Part shown: positions 16,851 through 24,562 of the stretch, piece after piece
How the letters are laid out: every line of letters starts with the position of its first letter
Numbering within the stretch: position 1 is the stretch's first letter
Assembly (NCBI GenBank): GCA_029975915.1
Contig: JARKOC010000138.1
Coordinates: 186,001 to 250,000 of the forward strand
Reading direction: 5' to 3'
Length of the DNA: 64,000 bases
Source: Bryobacteraceae bacterium
GTDB taxonomy: Bacteria; Acidobacteriota; Terriglobia; Bryobacterales; Bryobacteraceae
Translations under genes and position numbers: made by a program
Notes under the pieces: model-generated
Seen by the model: the letters and a program-made list of their open reading frames with translations, nothing else
Database searches by the model: none
What the model was told of the DNA's origin: nothing

Positions 16851-17525
16851 CTACTTCAACCTGCCGTCGCGCATGGTTACCGTACGGTGGCCGTACGCGG
16901 CCGCTTCCGGATTGTGCGTGATCATAAGAATCGTCTGGCCGAGTTTCTCGTTCAGATCTCTCAGCACCGACAACACCCGGTCAGAGTTCTCGGTATCCAG
17001 ATTGCCCGTCGGTTCGTCGGCCAGCAGTATGGCCGGGTGGTTGACCAGCGCACGGGCGATGGCCACTCGTTGCTGTTCGCCGCCCGACAGCGCCCTCGGC
17101 TTGTGGTGCAACCGGTGATGGATGCCCAGCAGTTTCAGCAGGTCAACAAAACTCTCGCTCAGCGGCTTCCCGTTACCCCCGGAAAAGTGGCGCGCCATCA
17201 GGATGTTGTCCATCGCGGTCAGCGTGGGCAGCAGGTTGTACTTCTGGAACACGAACCCGACACGGCCCCGCCGCAATCGCGTCCGCTCGGTGTCGGTCAT
17301 GGTAGTCATGTCCTCGCCGTCGATCACCACCGTCCCGGCGCTTGGAGACGTGAGCCCCCCGACGATATGGAACAGGGTGGACTTGCCCGACCCGGACGGC
17401 CCGACAATCGAAAGGAACTCGCCGCGCCCTACAGTCAAATCGACTCCGCGCAGGGCTGGAACGTCGACATCGCCGACACGGTAGATCTTCTTCAATCCGC
17501 TGATCTGGATGATGTCGTTACTCAT
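16851..17525 (-). CDS. ABC transporter ATP-binding protein (MacB/LolD type)
   Basis: A 224-residue ATPase with Walker A GPSGSGKST, Q-loop VFQKYNLLPTL, signature LSGGEQQRVAIARAL, Walker B ILLADEPTGNLD and H-loop MITHNP. The GNLD ending after Walker B is typical of the LolD/MacB/FtsE group that powers FtsX-type permeases in mechanotransmission rather than transport of small solutes. The ATG at 17525 overlaps the permease stop by eight bases, which fixes the start and couples the pair. No adaptor (MacA-like) gene is adjacent. Confidence 0.93.
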   Translation of the reverse strand: MSNDIIQISGLKKIYRVGDVDVPALRGVDLTVGRGEFLSIVGPSGSGKSTLFHIVGGLTSPSAGTVVIDGEDMTTMTDTERTRLRRGRVGFVFQKYNLLPTLTAMDNILMARHFSGGNGKPLSESFVDLLKLLGIHHRLHHKPRALSGGEQQRVAIARALVNHPAILLADEPTGNLDTENSDRVLSVLRDLNEKLGQTILMITHNPEAAAYGHRTVTMRDGRLK

Positions 17526-18618
17526 ACGCCAGCGCCTCGATCGCATCCTGCCGCGCGGCCCGCAGCCCCGGCCAGGTAGCTCCCAGCAGGGATGCGAATA
17601 CGGCGATGGCCATCACAATGGGCCACCAGTCGTAAACGATCACCGATTGCAGCGAAGCCCGCACCATCCCATTGATGGCCGCGTTGGCGGCATAGCTCAG
17701 TCCGACACCCGCCGCCCAGCCCACCAGCGCCAAAATCAGCGTCTCGCGGAACAGCAGGTTCAGAATGTCGGCCGGCGACGCGCCCAGCGCCTTCAGAATT
17801 CCGATCTCCCGCGTCCGTTCCAGCACGGTTGTATACATGGTCAGCCAAACCACAAGAAACCCGATCACGATGGACAGCCCAATGATGACGTAGATAAAAG
17901 CCTTCAAGCCCGGCACATTGTCGATGGAGAACATGCTGACGAACTCCTCCACCGAGTACACCGAATACCCTTCCAATCCCGGCGTGCTCTTCAGCGCCGC
18001 GATGACCGACGGCGTCGCCTTCGGATCGTCCAGCTTCAGCAGCACCTGGCTGATTTTGCCCGTGTTGGAGGTCAACTCCTGCAGCGTCGCCAGCGGAGCG
18101 ATGATCCGGGCGAGCTTGCCGGCTTCGATGATGCCCGTGACGCGCCAATCGTTGTTCAGAAACCTGACTTTGTCGCCCACCCGCTTCTTGTTCTGTTCGG
18201 CATAGTATTCGTCGATCACCACATCGAACTTATCCCTGAACCGTCCTCCCTCGATGAAACGGATTCCGCTCATGGCCACAAAGTCGTCGAAGTCGACGCC
18301 CGTGACTGTGCTGATGCCGCCGATGGGCTGGATGAGCGATCCCGCGGCCCGGACAACGTGCGGCTGCTGGCTGAAGAACGCCGGGATCATCTTCTCGGGC
18401 ATGTTGGCGCCGCCGAGCGAGATCGCGCTGGCAGCGGGAGGCTTCACGAAGATATCGGCGCCGGCTCCCCTGGCGCGCTTCTGGGAGTCCTGCAACATGC
18501 CGCGGCTCAGGCCGACGACAGCCAGGATCATGGTGACCTGAAAGCCGATCGACAACGCGCTGAGCGTCGTGCGCAGCCGCCGGTGTTTCAGGTTCTCGAT
18601 GACAAGACGATTGATCAC
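17518..18618 (-). CDS. FtsX-like ABC permease
   Basis: A 366-residue permease with the FtsX/MacB topology: one N-terminal membrane helix (about 18-38), a large periplasmic domain (about 40-240), then three membrane helices. The cytoplasmic loop TREIGILKALGASPADI is the conserved coupling segment of the family. With the ATPase encoded just downstream it forms a complete ABC unit, likely exporting or releasing a lipoprotein, peptide or lipid at the envelope. The gene starts at ATG 18618, 48 bases from cobT, so read-through from the B12 operon is possible. Confidence 0.9.
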   Translation of the reverse strand: MINRLVIENLKHRRLRTTLSALSIGFQVTMILAVVGLSRGMLQDSQKRARGAGADIFVKPPAASAISLGGANMPEKMIPAFFSQQPHVVRAAGSLIQPIGGISTVTGVDFDDFVAMSGIRFIEGGRFRDKFDVVIDEYYAEQNKKRVGDKVRFLNNDWRVTGIIEAGKLARIIAPLATLQELTSNTGKISQVLLKLDDPKATPSVIAALKSTPGLEGYSVYSVEEFVSMFSIDNVPGLKAFIYVIIGLSIVIGFLVVWLTMYTTVLERTREIGILKALGASPADILNLLFRETLILALVGWAAGVGLSYAANAAINGMVRASLQSVIVYDWWPIVMAIAVFASLLGATWPGLRAARQDAIEALAYE

Positions 18619-18666
18619 TTCTTAGGCCGGTTCCTTGTTTGTAAGAGCGGTCACTTCTATTGTTGC

Positions 18667-19716
18667 TCAGCCGGAGTGCGGCGCGATGGCGGCCGGCGCG
18701 GTTTCCTCAACCAGCCGGAGCGCGGTTTCCATGAGATCGAGCAGTAGTGGCGCGGCGCAGCCTGAGTCCGGATGCAGATGCAGGCCGAGATAAGGCTCCA
18801 CGCGAAGGAGATCGTGCACCAGCGCATGGGCCGGCTGGGCTGATTCATGAGCAAAGATGGCGGCGTCAAGCGAGTCTGGCGCCAGCGAGCGCGCCATCAG
18901 GGCCGCCACGGCCGTCACAAATCCGTCGATCACCACCGGCAGCCGGCTTCGCGCCGCGCCCAGGATGAAACCTGTCATTGCCGCGATATCCCATCCACCC
19001 AGACACCGCAACGCCCCGAACGGATGCACGCACTCGGCCGAATGGCGTCCCGTGGCCGTTCGCACCGCGGAGACCAGGCGATGGTGGACGGCTTCCAATT
19101 CGTCTTCCGTGCGCGGGCAGGCTTCGGCCGCCTCGTGGCCGGACATGGCCGCGAGCAAGGCGGCGGCCGCCGCTGTGGCGCCATCCCCGATATGGGCTAG
19201 GCCGACTGCGTCGTGCTTCGCCGCAGCCTCCGATGCGGCCTGGATGCCGGCCATCAAGGCGGAATTGGTTTCATCCACCGTCAGGGCCGGCATCCTTGTC
19301 ATATTGGAGGCGGCCGGGGCGGGATGCATCTGCTTTATACCGGGCGTAACAGGCCCCGACAGCCCGCAATCGAGCGCTTGGATCTCGACCTGGAACCTCC
19401 GGCACAGGACGGAAATCGGATCTCCGCCCTCGAGAATTCGCTGAAGCCGTGGGCGGCCCGAATACGGCCATGTCTGAGCGACGCCTTCGTCGAGGATGCC
19501 GTGGTCGCCGCAGAACAGGTAGATCGCCTTGCGTTTGAGAACGGGGGAGACCGCGCCCTGAATGATGCCCAAATGCATCACCAGGTCTTCCAGTCTGCCA
19601 AGGGCCGCAGGAGCCTTCGCAAGCGAGTTGATCCTGGATGTCAATTCTCCGGCGATGCGGGCGTCGTACAGCGGCAGGATCGAATCCAGAACCGTCTTCA
19701 CTTCAGGGGAGAGCAT
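18667..19716 (-). CDS. cobT: CobT-like nicotinate-nucleotide:dimethylbenzimidazole phosphoribosyltransferase, divergent
   Basis: CobT activates the lower-ligand base for cobalamin by transferring phosphoribose from nicotinate mononucleotide. This 349-residue protein is of normal length and has the conserved YLFCGDHGI segment and HPFGALRCLGGWDIAAM region. Two hallmark sites differ: the usual GIGNTT loop reads HIGDGAT, and the C-terminal LGEGSG segment that carries the catalytic Glu of characterised enzymes (Glu317 in Salmonella) reads HPDSG. By my hand alignment that Glu is lost, with an Asp one position away. It may still be active, use another acid, or act on another base. It is last in the B12 operon, 36 bases after cobU. 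Confidence 0.82.
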   Translation of the reverse strand: MLSPEVKTVLDSILPLYDARIAGELTSRINSLAKAPAALGRLEDLVMHLGIIQGAVSPVLKRKAIYLFCGDHGILDEGVAQTWPYSGRPRLQRILEGGDPISVLCRRFQVEIQALDCGLSGPVTPGIKQMHPAPAASNMTRMPALTVDETNSALMAGIQAASEAAAKHDAVGLAHIGDGATAAAAALLAAMSGHEAAEACPRTEDELEAVHHRLVSAVRTATGRHSAECVHPFGALRCLGGWDIAAMTGFILGAARSRLPVVIDGFVTAVAALMARSLAPDSLDAAIFAHESAQPAHALVHDLLRVEPYLGLHLHPDSGCAAPLLLDLMETALRLVEETAPAAIAPHSG

Positions 19717-19752
19717 TCTATTCCTGATCGCGCGGATTCCGTGGCCAGTTTG

Positions 19753-20265
19753 TCAACGGATTCGCTTCGGAATCCCGAAGACCATCCAATACAGCCGCGA
19801 CGCCGCCTCTGCCGCCTGCCGGTTCACCAGTCCGGCGATGCGGCGCATCCGGCGCGAGGCCACAGTGTCGACGGGGAAGCCGAAATCGACATCGCTGGTC
19901 ACCACCACCACTTCCGTGCCGCAGTTGACCGCGAGATCAAGAAATCGCGCGGCTTCGGCCTCTGGGTCCCGATCGCCGGCCATGACGAGATTCGAAACCC
20001 ACACAGTCAGGTCGTCCACCACCACTGCGTCGAATTCACGCGCCCGCTGTTGGATCACGCCGGAAATGTCCAGCGGCTCCTCGAAGGTGGCAAATCCAGC
20101 GCCCCGCTCTTCGCGAGCGGCGGCGATCTTGCCCGGATTCTCCTCGTCGTCACCCGGCCTCATCGTCGCGATGAAAGCGAGCCTGGGTCCGTGCGCGCTC
20201 GCCAGGGCTAGGGCGTAACGGCTCTTTCCACTTCTACGGCCGCCGCCAACTACTACTAGAGCCAT
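19753..20265 (-). CDS. cobU: Adenosylcobinamide kinase / guanylyltransferase
   Basis: Bifunctional enzyme that phosphorylates adenosylcobinamide and transfers GMP to it during nucleotide-loop assembly. The 170-residue protein has the P-loop GGGRRSGKS near the start, the nucleotide segment IATMRPGDDEE, the stretch VDDLTVWVSNLVM and a C-terminal VTSDVDFGFPVD region followed by GLVNRQAAEAASRLYWMVFGIP, all matching CobU. The ATG at 20265 overlaps the permease stop by ten bases. The longer open frame to 20634 is the antisense-looking shadow of btuC and is not used. Confidence 0.92.
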   Translation of the reverse strand: MALVVVGGGRRSGKSRYALALASAHGPRLAFIATMRPGDDEENPGKIAAAREERGAGFATFEEPLDISGVIQQRAREFDAVVVDDLTVWVSNLVMAGDRDPEAEAARFLDLAVNCGTEVVVVTSDVDFGFPVDTVASRRMRRIAGLVNRQAAEAASRLYWMVFGIPKRIR

Positions 20266-21278
20266 AAGCTTTTCCGCCTGCTTCTCAATAGTGCAATAAA
20301 GAACGGGCCGCCGACCAGGGCCGTCACCACGCTTACAGGAATCTCGACGGCCATTAACGTCCTGGCCGCCGTGTCGCATACAACCAGAAAAGCGGCGCCG
20401 GCTAGAAACGAGGCCGGCAGCAGCAGCCTGTGGTCGGCCCCTGTCTTCAGGCGCAGGGCGTGCGGCACGATCAGCCCGACAAAGCCTATCGGCCCGGTGA
20501 TCGAGGTCACCGTCGCCGTCAAAATGCTCCCAGCCGCGTAGCCTAGCATCAACAGCCGCCTGGGCGAAACGCCGCGCGCCGTGGCCCATTCCTCGCCTAC
20601 CGCCAGGAGGTTCCACTCCCTTGCCTTCCAGCAAACCGCCGCCGACACAGGCAGAATCACGGCCGCCAGGGTGGCCAGGACTGAAGCCGGCGCCGGTTCG
20701 ATTCCTCCCATGAGCCAGTGCACGATGGCGAACGATTGTCCCACAGTGGCCAGATTGTGCAGCACCATGATGATCGACATCACAATCGAGTTGATCGTCA
20801 CTCCAGCGAGCAGAAGCGTGAACGACGACATCCTACGCCCCTCGGCCGCCACCCCGGCCACCAGCGCCAATGTCAACATCGCGCCGGTGAGCGCAGCAAT
20901 CCAGATCGCTGGCACGCCTGCCACGGTCCCCCACCTGAAGCTGATCGCAAGCACCGCCCCAAGTGACGCCCCCGACGAAACTCCCAGCGTATACGGAGTC
21001 GCGAGAGCGTCCCTCAGAAGTGCCTGGAACAATGCGCCCGACAACGCCAGAGCACCCCCGGCCAGCGCCGCCAGTATCGTCCGCGGCCAGCGAACGCCGA
21101 AAAATACCTGCGCATCGGGCCACTGCCCGGCCATCGCCGCCGGCAAGCTGATTCGCGTCGAACCGATCAGCGGAGCGATCAGCAGAACCGCCGCAAGCAA
21201 CGCGCCTGTCACGGCCAGCGTCAACGCCAGCCGGCGCGCCAAGACGCCCTGTGCCGGCTGGGCGGGGCTACTCGCCAT
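20256..21278 (-). CDS. btuC: Vitamin B12 (FecCD-type) ABC transporter permease
   Basis: A 340-residue permease with about ten membrane helices. Family features include VRWPRTILAALAGGALALSG, QALLRDALATPYTLGVSSGA, the LGxxWA-like AVGEEWATARGV and the conserved GPIGFVGLIVPHALR. The ATG at 21278 overlaps the ATPase stop by eleven bases; a longer frame to 21410 has an arginine-rich, non-membrane start. Iron-siderophore and cobalamin permeases share this fold; the surrounding cob genes and the riboswitch-like leader make B12 the likely cargo. Confidence 0.92.
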   Translation of the reverse strand: MASSPAQPAQGVLARRLALTLAVTGALLAAVLLIAPLIGSTRISLPAAMAGQWPDAQVFFGVRWPRTILAALAGGALALSGALFQALLRDALATPYTLGVSSGASLGAVLAISFRWGTVAGVPAIWIAALTGAMLTLALVAGVAAEGRRMSSFTLLLAGVTINSIVMSIIMVLHNLATVGQSFAIVHWLMGGIEPAPASVLATLAAVILPVSAAVCWKAREWNLLAVGEEWATARGVSPRRLLMLGYAAGSILTATVTSITGPIGFVGLIVPHALRLKTGADHRLLLPASFLAGAAFLVVCDTAARTLMAVEIPVSVVTALVGGPFFIALLRSRRKSLWL

Positions 21279-22038
21279 AGGCGATCCAGCCTTTCCCGGA
21301 CCCGCGCGACAGCCATTCGGCGTCCACGGCGAAGATCCGCCGGATGGCCTCCGGCGACAGCGCATCGCACGGCGAGGCATCGGTCTCCACCTGCCCTCGT
21401 TTGAGCGCAATCACGCGATCCGAATACGATGCTGCAAGATTCAAGTCGTGCGTGACCGACACCACCAGCAATCCTTCGTCTGCCAGCCGCCTCAACAGCT
21501 TGTACGTGGAAAGCTGGTGTTCGAGATCTAGGAACGTCGTCGGTTCGTCCAGCAGCAGCACTTCGGGCTGCTGCGCCAGCGCCGATGCCAGCACCACGCG
21601 CTGGCGCTCGCCGCCGCTCAACGATCGGAAATCGCGTCCGGCAAATGGGGTGGCATCGGTCAACTCCATCGCTCTGCGCGCCGCCTCGATGTCGGCCGGC
21701 GATTCGAACAATCCGCCCGCATAGGGCGTCCTTCCCATAAAGACAACCTGCTCGGCTGTGAAGGGAAACTCCAGCCGCAAGCTTTGCGGAACGAAGCTCA
21801 CCGAGCGCGCAAACGCGCCGCGCCTCCAGTCCCTCACTTCCCTGCCCCGGAACCGGCAACTGCCCTCGTATGGATGCCGCAGGCCAGCCATGATGCCAAG
21901 CAACGTCGACTTGCCTGCCCCGTTCGGCCCGGTCAGCGCAATCAGACAGCCGCCGGGCATCTCGAAGGTCACCGCTGAAAGCACGTGCGCCGCGCCGTAG
22001 CTGAATCCCGCACCATCGAGCTGGTACAGCGGCGTCAC
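21268..22038 (-). CDS. btuD: Vitamin B12 ABC transporter ATP-binding protein
   Basis: A 256-residue ATPase with Walker A GPNGAGKST, Q-loop SFVPQSLRLEF, signature LSGGERQRVVLASAL, Walker B VLLLDEPTTFLD and H-loop SVTHDLN. The DEPTTFLDLEHQ form is typical of FepC/BtuD ATPases. Translation begins at GTG 22038, which overlaps the btuF stop as GTGA; the open frame continues upstream to 22191, but that part lies inside btuF. It forms the transporter with the adjacent permease and binding protein. Confidence 0.93.
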   Translation of the reverse strand: MTPLYQLDGAGFSYGAAHVLSAVTFEMPGGCLIALTGPNGAGKSTLLGIMAGLRHPYEGSCRFRGREVRDWRRGAFARSVSFVPQSLRLEFPFTAEQVVFMGRTPYAGGLFESPADIEAARRAMELTDATPFAGRDFRSLSGGERQRVVLASALAQQPEVLLLDEPTTFLDLEHQLSTYKLLRRLADEGLLVVSVTHDLNLAASYSDRVIALKRGQVETDASPCDALSPEAIRRIFAVDAEWLSRGSGKGWIAYGE

Positions 22039-22913
22039 CGCGATCCGCCTCGCGCCAGCGCCGGATGGAGGAATTCGAGAAAATCGCGGGCCGCTGCATT
22101 CATCCGCGGGCCCGGCACCACAAAATGCGACGCCGTCACCGCGTGAACCCGCCCGGCTCTCACAGCCCGAAGCTGGCCATATGGCTTCCACAGGGCCAGT
22201 TCCTCGCGCCGCCGGGCGTCGTTGGCGCCCGTGGCGTGCGCGTAATCGCCCATGTCGATGATGACGTCCGGGTCCTCGGCCAGGATCTGCTCCAGGCTCA
22301 CCTTCGGATACTGGATCGGTGACGCGGCCAGCATGTTGACCCCGCCGGCCAGCCGCAGCAATTGATCGAGAAAAGTCCCCGGCCCCGCGCCCACCATGCT
22401 TTGCAGGGTCCCCGGCGCCCGCCCCACCAGGAACAAAACCTTCGTCTTCGCATGCTTTGATCCCGCCAAGCGGACCGCTTCCAGGTCGCGCTTGAGCGAC
22501 GCCGTCAGCGCCCGAGCTCGCTCGCTTGTCCCTGTCAACGCACCGATGGCGGCAATCGAGGCATAAACCGTTTCGACCGTGTCCATCTCCACATCAGCCG
22601 TCCTCAGGCCCAAGGCCGAGAGCCGCCCGGAAACCCCGATCGGATTCTTGAACACCAGCACAAGATCAGGCTTTAGCGCCAGAATGCGTTCGTAATCGGG
22701 TTCGAGGAACGTCCCGATCTTCGTTTTGCCCCGGGCATCCGCCGGATAAGTGCAGAACGAAGTGACGCCCGCTACCCGGCTGCCGAGCCCAAGAGCATAG
22801 AGCGTTTCAGTGATCGAAGGCGATGTTGACACGATGCGCGCCGGCGGCTCGGCGGCCGCGGCCGCCCCGCAGAACAAAGCAGCCAGGAGCGCAATCAGAG
22901 TTCGCAAAAGCAC
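22035..22913 (-). CDS. btuF: Periplasmic cobalamin-binding protein
   Basis: A 292-residue class III solute-binding protein: signal peptide with an AAAAA-rich end (about residues 1-21), then ARIVSTSPSITETLYALGLG, the standard opening of BtuF/FepB proteins, and later KPDLVLVFKNP and EDPDVIIDMGD. It captures corrinoids in the periplasm and delivers them to BtuCD. The start is GTG at 22913, or TTG at 22907, which has a better-spaced GGGAG. It overlaps the end of cobD by 19 bases and is coupled to btuD. Confidence 0.92.
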   Translation of the reverse strand: MLLRTLIALLAALFCGAAAAAEPPARIVSTSPSITETLYALGLGSRVAGVTSFCTYPADARGKTKIGTFLEPDYERILALKPDLVLVFKNPIGVSGRLSALGLRTADVEMDTVETVYASIAAIGALTGTSERARALTASLKRDLEAVRLAGSKHAKTKVLFLVGRAPGTLQSMVGAGPGTFLDQLLRLAGGVNMLAASPIQYPKVSLEQILAEDPDVIIDMGDYAHATGANDARRREELALWKPYGQLRAVRAGRVHAVTASHFVVPGPRMNAAARDFLEFLHPALARGGSR

Positions 22914-23908
22914 TCCCGCGCGGCGTCGACGAAACGCTGGTTCTCCTCGCGCGTGCGAATGGCGAAACGGATGGCCTCTCCTTCCACCCCCGGCAGGCCG
23001 GTGCAGTTGCGCAGGATAATCTTGCGGTCGAGGAACCAGTCGCAGATTTCGGCGGCCGGGCGGCTGGTCCGGGCAAAGATGAAGTTGGCCGAACAGGGCG
23101 AGAATTCGAGTCCGTCGATCGGGGAGAGTTGTTCGAAGAGCCAGTCGCGCTCTTGCTCAACCAATGCGCGGGTTTCTTCGGCATGGGCCTTGTCAGAGAG
23201 TGCGGCACGCGCCGCAGCAGCAGCCAGGGCGTTCACCTGCCATGGTTCGCGGCGGCTCCGGAGTTTCGCCATCCAGTCGCCCGAACCCACAAGCGCGCCG
23301 ATACGTAGGCCGGGCAGCGCCTGGAACTTGGACAATGTTCGCAGGACAAGCAGATTGGGGTGCCGGTCACACCACGCGACAGCCGACTCCAGCTCCGTGA
23401 ACTCGATGAATGACTCGTCTACCAGCACCGGACCTTCCCGACCGGCAATGGCGCGCCGCAGGATCTCCTCCGGGATCGCCTCGCCGGTCGGATTCACCGG
23501 CTGGCTCAACACCAGCAACCCGCGGCTGGGCCATTGTTCCGGTTCGGCCAGTGGCAGGCGGAGGGCATGAGGGAAGGCGCGGTAGAACTCGCTCCAGACC
23601 GGCGTTACCAGCGAAACCGGGCCCCGCCAGCCCGATCGGGCTACATAGTGAACCAGCTCTGTCGCTCCGCTGCCGGCCAGAACCGAGGCCGCCGGCACGT
23701 GCCAGGCGTGGGCCAGCGCTTCTTCTAGATCAACGGGTTCCTGGCCCGGATAGTGAGCGATCCGGTCCAGTTCGGCTTCGATGGCCGGACGGACCAGGGG
23801 CGATGGCCCGAGCGGATTGATCGAGGCGCTTAAATCCAACACTTCACGCCAGTCCCAGCCCCGGCTTTGTGCGATGGCGAACAAATTGCCGCCGTGGACG
23901 ATATTCAA
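22895..23908 (-). CDS. cobD: Threonine-phosphate decarboxylase (CobD/CobC family)
   Basis: PLP-dependent fold-type I enzyme that decarboxylates L-threonine phosphate to aminopropanol phosphate, the linker of the cobalamin nucleotide loop. The 337-residue protein begins with the family-specific HGGN motif (NIVHGGNLFAIAQ), has DLSASINPLGPS, the substrate strand LVLSQPVNPTGEAIP and the Schiff-base lysine in TLSKFQALPGLRIGAL, and ends with FAIRTREENQRFVDA. It is first in the leftward B12 operon, directly behind the cobalamin-riboswitch-like leader, and overlaps btuF by 19 bases. Confidence 0.92.
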   Translation of the reverse strand: MNIVHGGNLFAIAQSRGWDWREVLDLSASINPLGPSPLVRPAIEAELDRIAHYPGQEPVDLEEALAHAWHVPAASVLAGSGATELVHYVARSGWRGPVSLVTPVWSEFYRAFPHALRLPLAEPEQWPSRGLLVLSQPVNPTGEAIPEEILRRAIAGREGPVLVDESFIEFTELESAVAWCDRHPNLLVLRTLSKFQALPGLRIGALVGSGDWMAKLRSRREPWQVNALAAAAARAALSDKAHAEETRALVEQERDWLFEQLSPIDGLEFSPCSANFIFARTSRPAAEICDWFLDRKIILRNCTGLPGVEGEAIRFAIRTREENQRFVDAARECFCEL

Positions 23909-23940
23909 CCGACCCTCCAGTACTCAGGGCCCGGCGCGGC

Positions 23941-24105
23941 CGCCGGCGCGTCCTCCAACTTCGGACACGCCGCGGCGAATGGGCCGGCCGGTGCGTGGTG
24001 CGCGCGGGCCGGACGGACGCTGCCCTGCTTCCACTCTACTACGGCGCGAGCCAGGCCGATACCGTGCTTCCATCAGCTGGCCGGCGCCAACACAACCATA
24101 GGGAA
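23941..24105 (-). promoter_or_regulatory. Divergent cobalamin riboswitch (candidate)
   Basis: The leader of cobD, read on the minus strand, shows the order of a cobalamin aptamer: TATGGTTGTGTTGGC pairing partly with GCCAGCTGATGG, then GGAAGCACGGTATCGG and CTGGCTCGCGCCGTAGTAG in place of the core GGGAA..CGGTG..CCG and CCCGCCACTGT, and near the 3' end AGTTGGAGGACGCGCC (23960-23945), which matches 11 of 16 positions of the B12 box AGYCMGRAGACCTGCC. The core is clearly degenerate by eye. Position, 30 bases before a B12 gene start, strongly supports the call. Boundaries are approximate. Confidence 0.55.
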
Positions 24106-24399
24106 CAACTCGAGCTACAATCCCCCGGCATTTCTTCCCGGCAGCAGCAAGCCAGCCGCGACGCAATTTGCTCGCTGGGGAGGTCACTGGTGCTGGATCC
24201 GCAGGCTGCTGGACGGGGCCCACAATTGTCCTTCTCCGTCCGGCAGCGCATACCCACTCATCCTGGAGCCCCCGCTGAAGATCTCTGCCCACGATCCTGT
24301 GGCTAGCTCCGATCCGTGTAAGTGCATTTCCAGGCTGGAAGCCTCAATCGGCCTGGCACGAAGTCCCCGGATAAGCCCGCGATGGGGCGCCCAGTTCGG
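24106..24399. other. Intergenic spacer between the B12 leader and the rpsA promoter
   Basis: About 290 bases with no open frame that looks like protein and no clear hairpin or repeat. It must contain the leftward promoter of the B12 operon; I could not pick convincing -35 and -10 boxes. Confidence 0.5.
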
Positions 24400-24428
24400 T
24401 TGACAAGCCCCCAGGGGTCCGTTATAGT
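24400..24428 (+). promoter_or_regulatory. Near-consensus sigma-70 promoter of rpsA
   Basis: TTGACA (24400-24405) and TATAGT (24423-24428) are separated by 17 bases. This is the best housekeeping promoter in the window and suits a ribosomal protein gene. It leaves a leader of about 125 bases, long enough for feedback control by S1, though no specific structure is identified. Confidence 0.85.
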
Positions 24429-24562
24429 TCTGAAGTGTCGCACTTTCAACGGTTTGTCGCCGGTAAGCACGCGTGTGGCCGCTGATCGTTGATTGAAATT
24501 CCCGTCCACGTCGTCCAGCGAATGACACATGGATGCCGTGGGCGAAACCGGGAGACTGGTTT

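Noticed and set aside
17509..18747. Plus-strand frame of 412 codons over the FtsX-like permease
   Set aside because: The minus strand encodes a complete FtsX permease coupled to its ATPase; the plus frame has no membrane or domain pattern.
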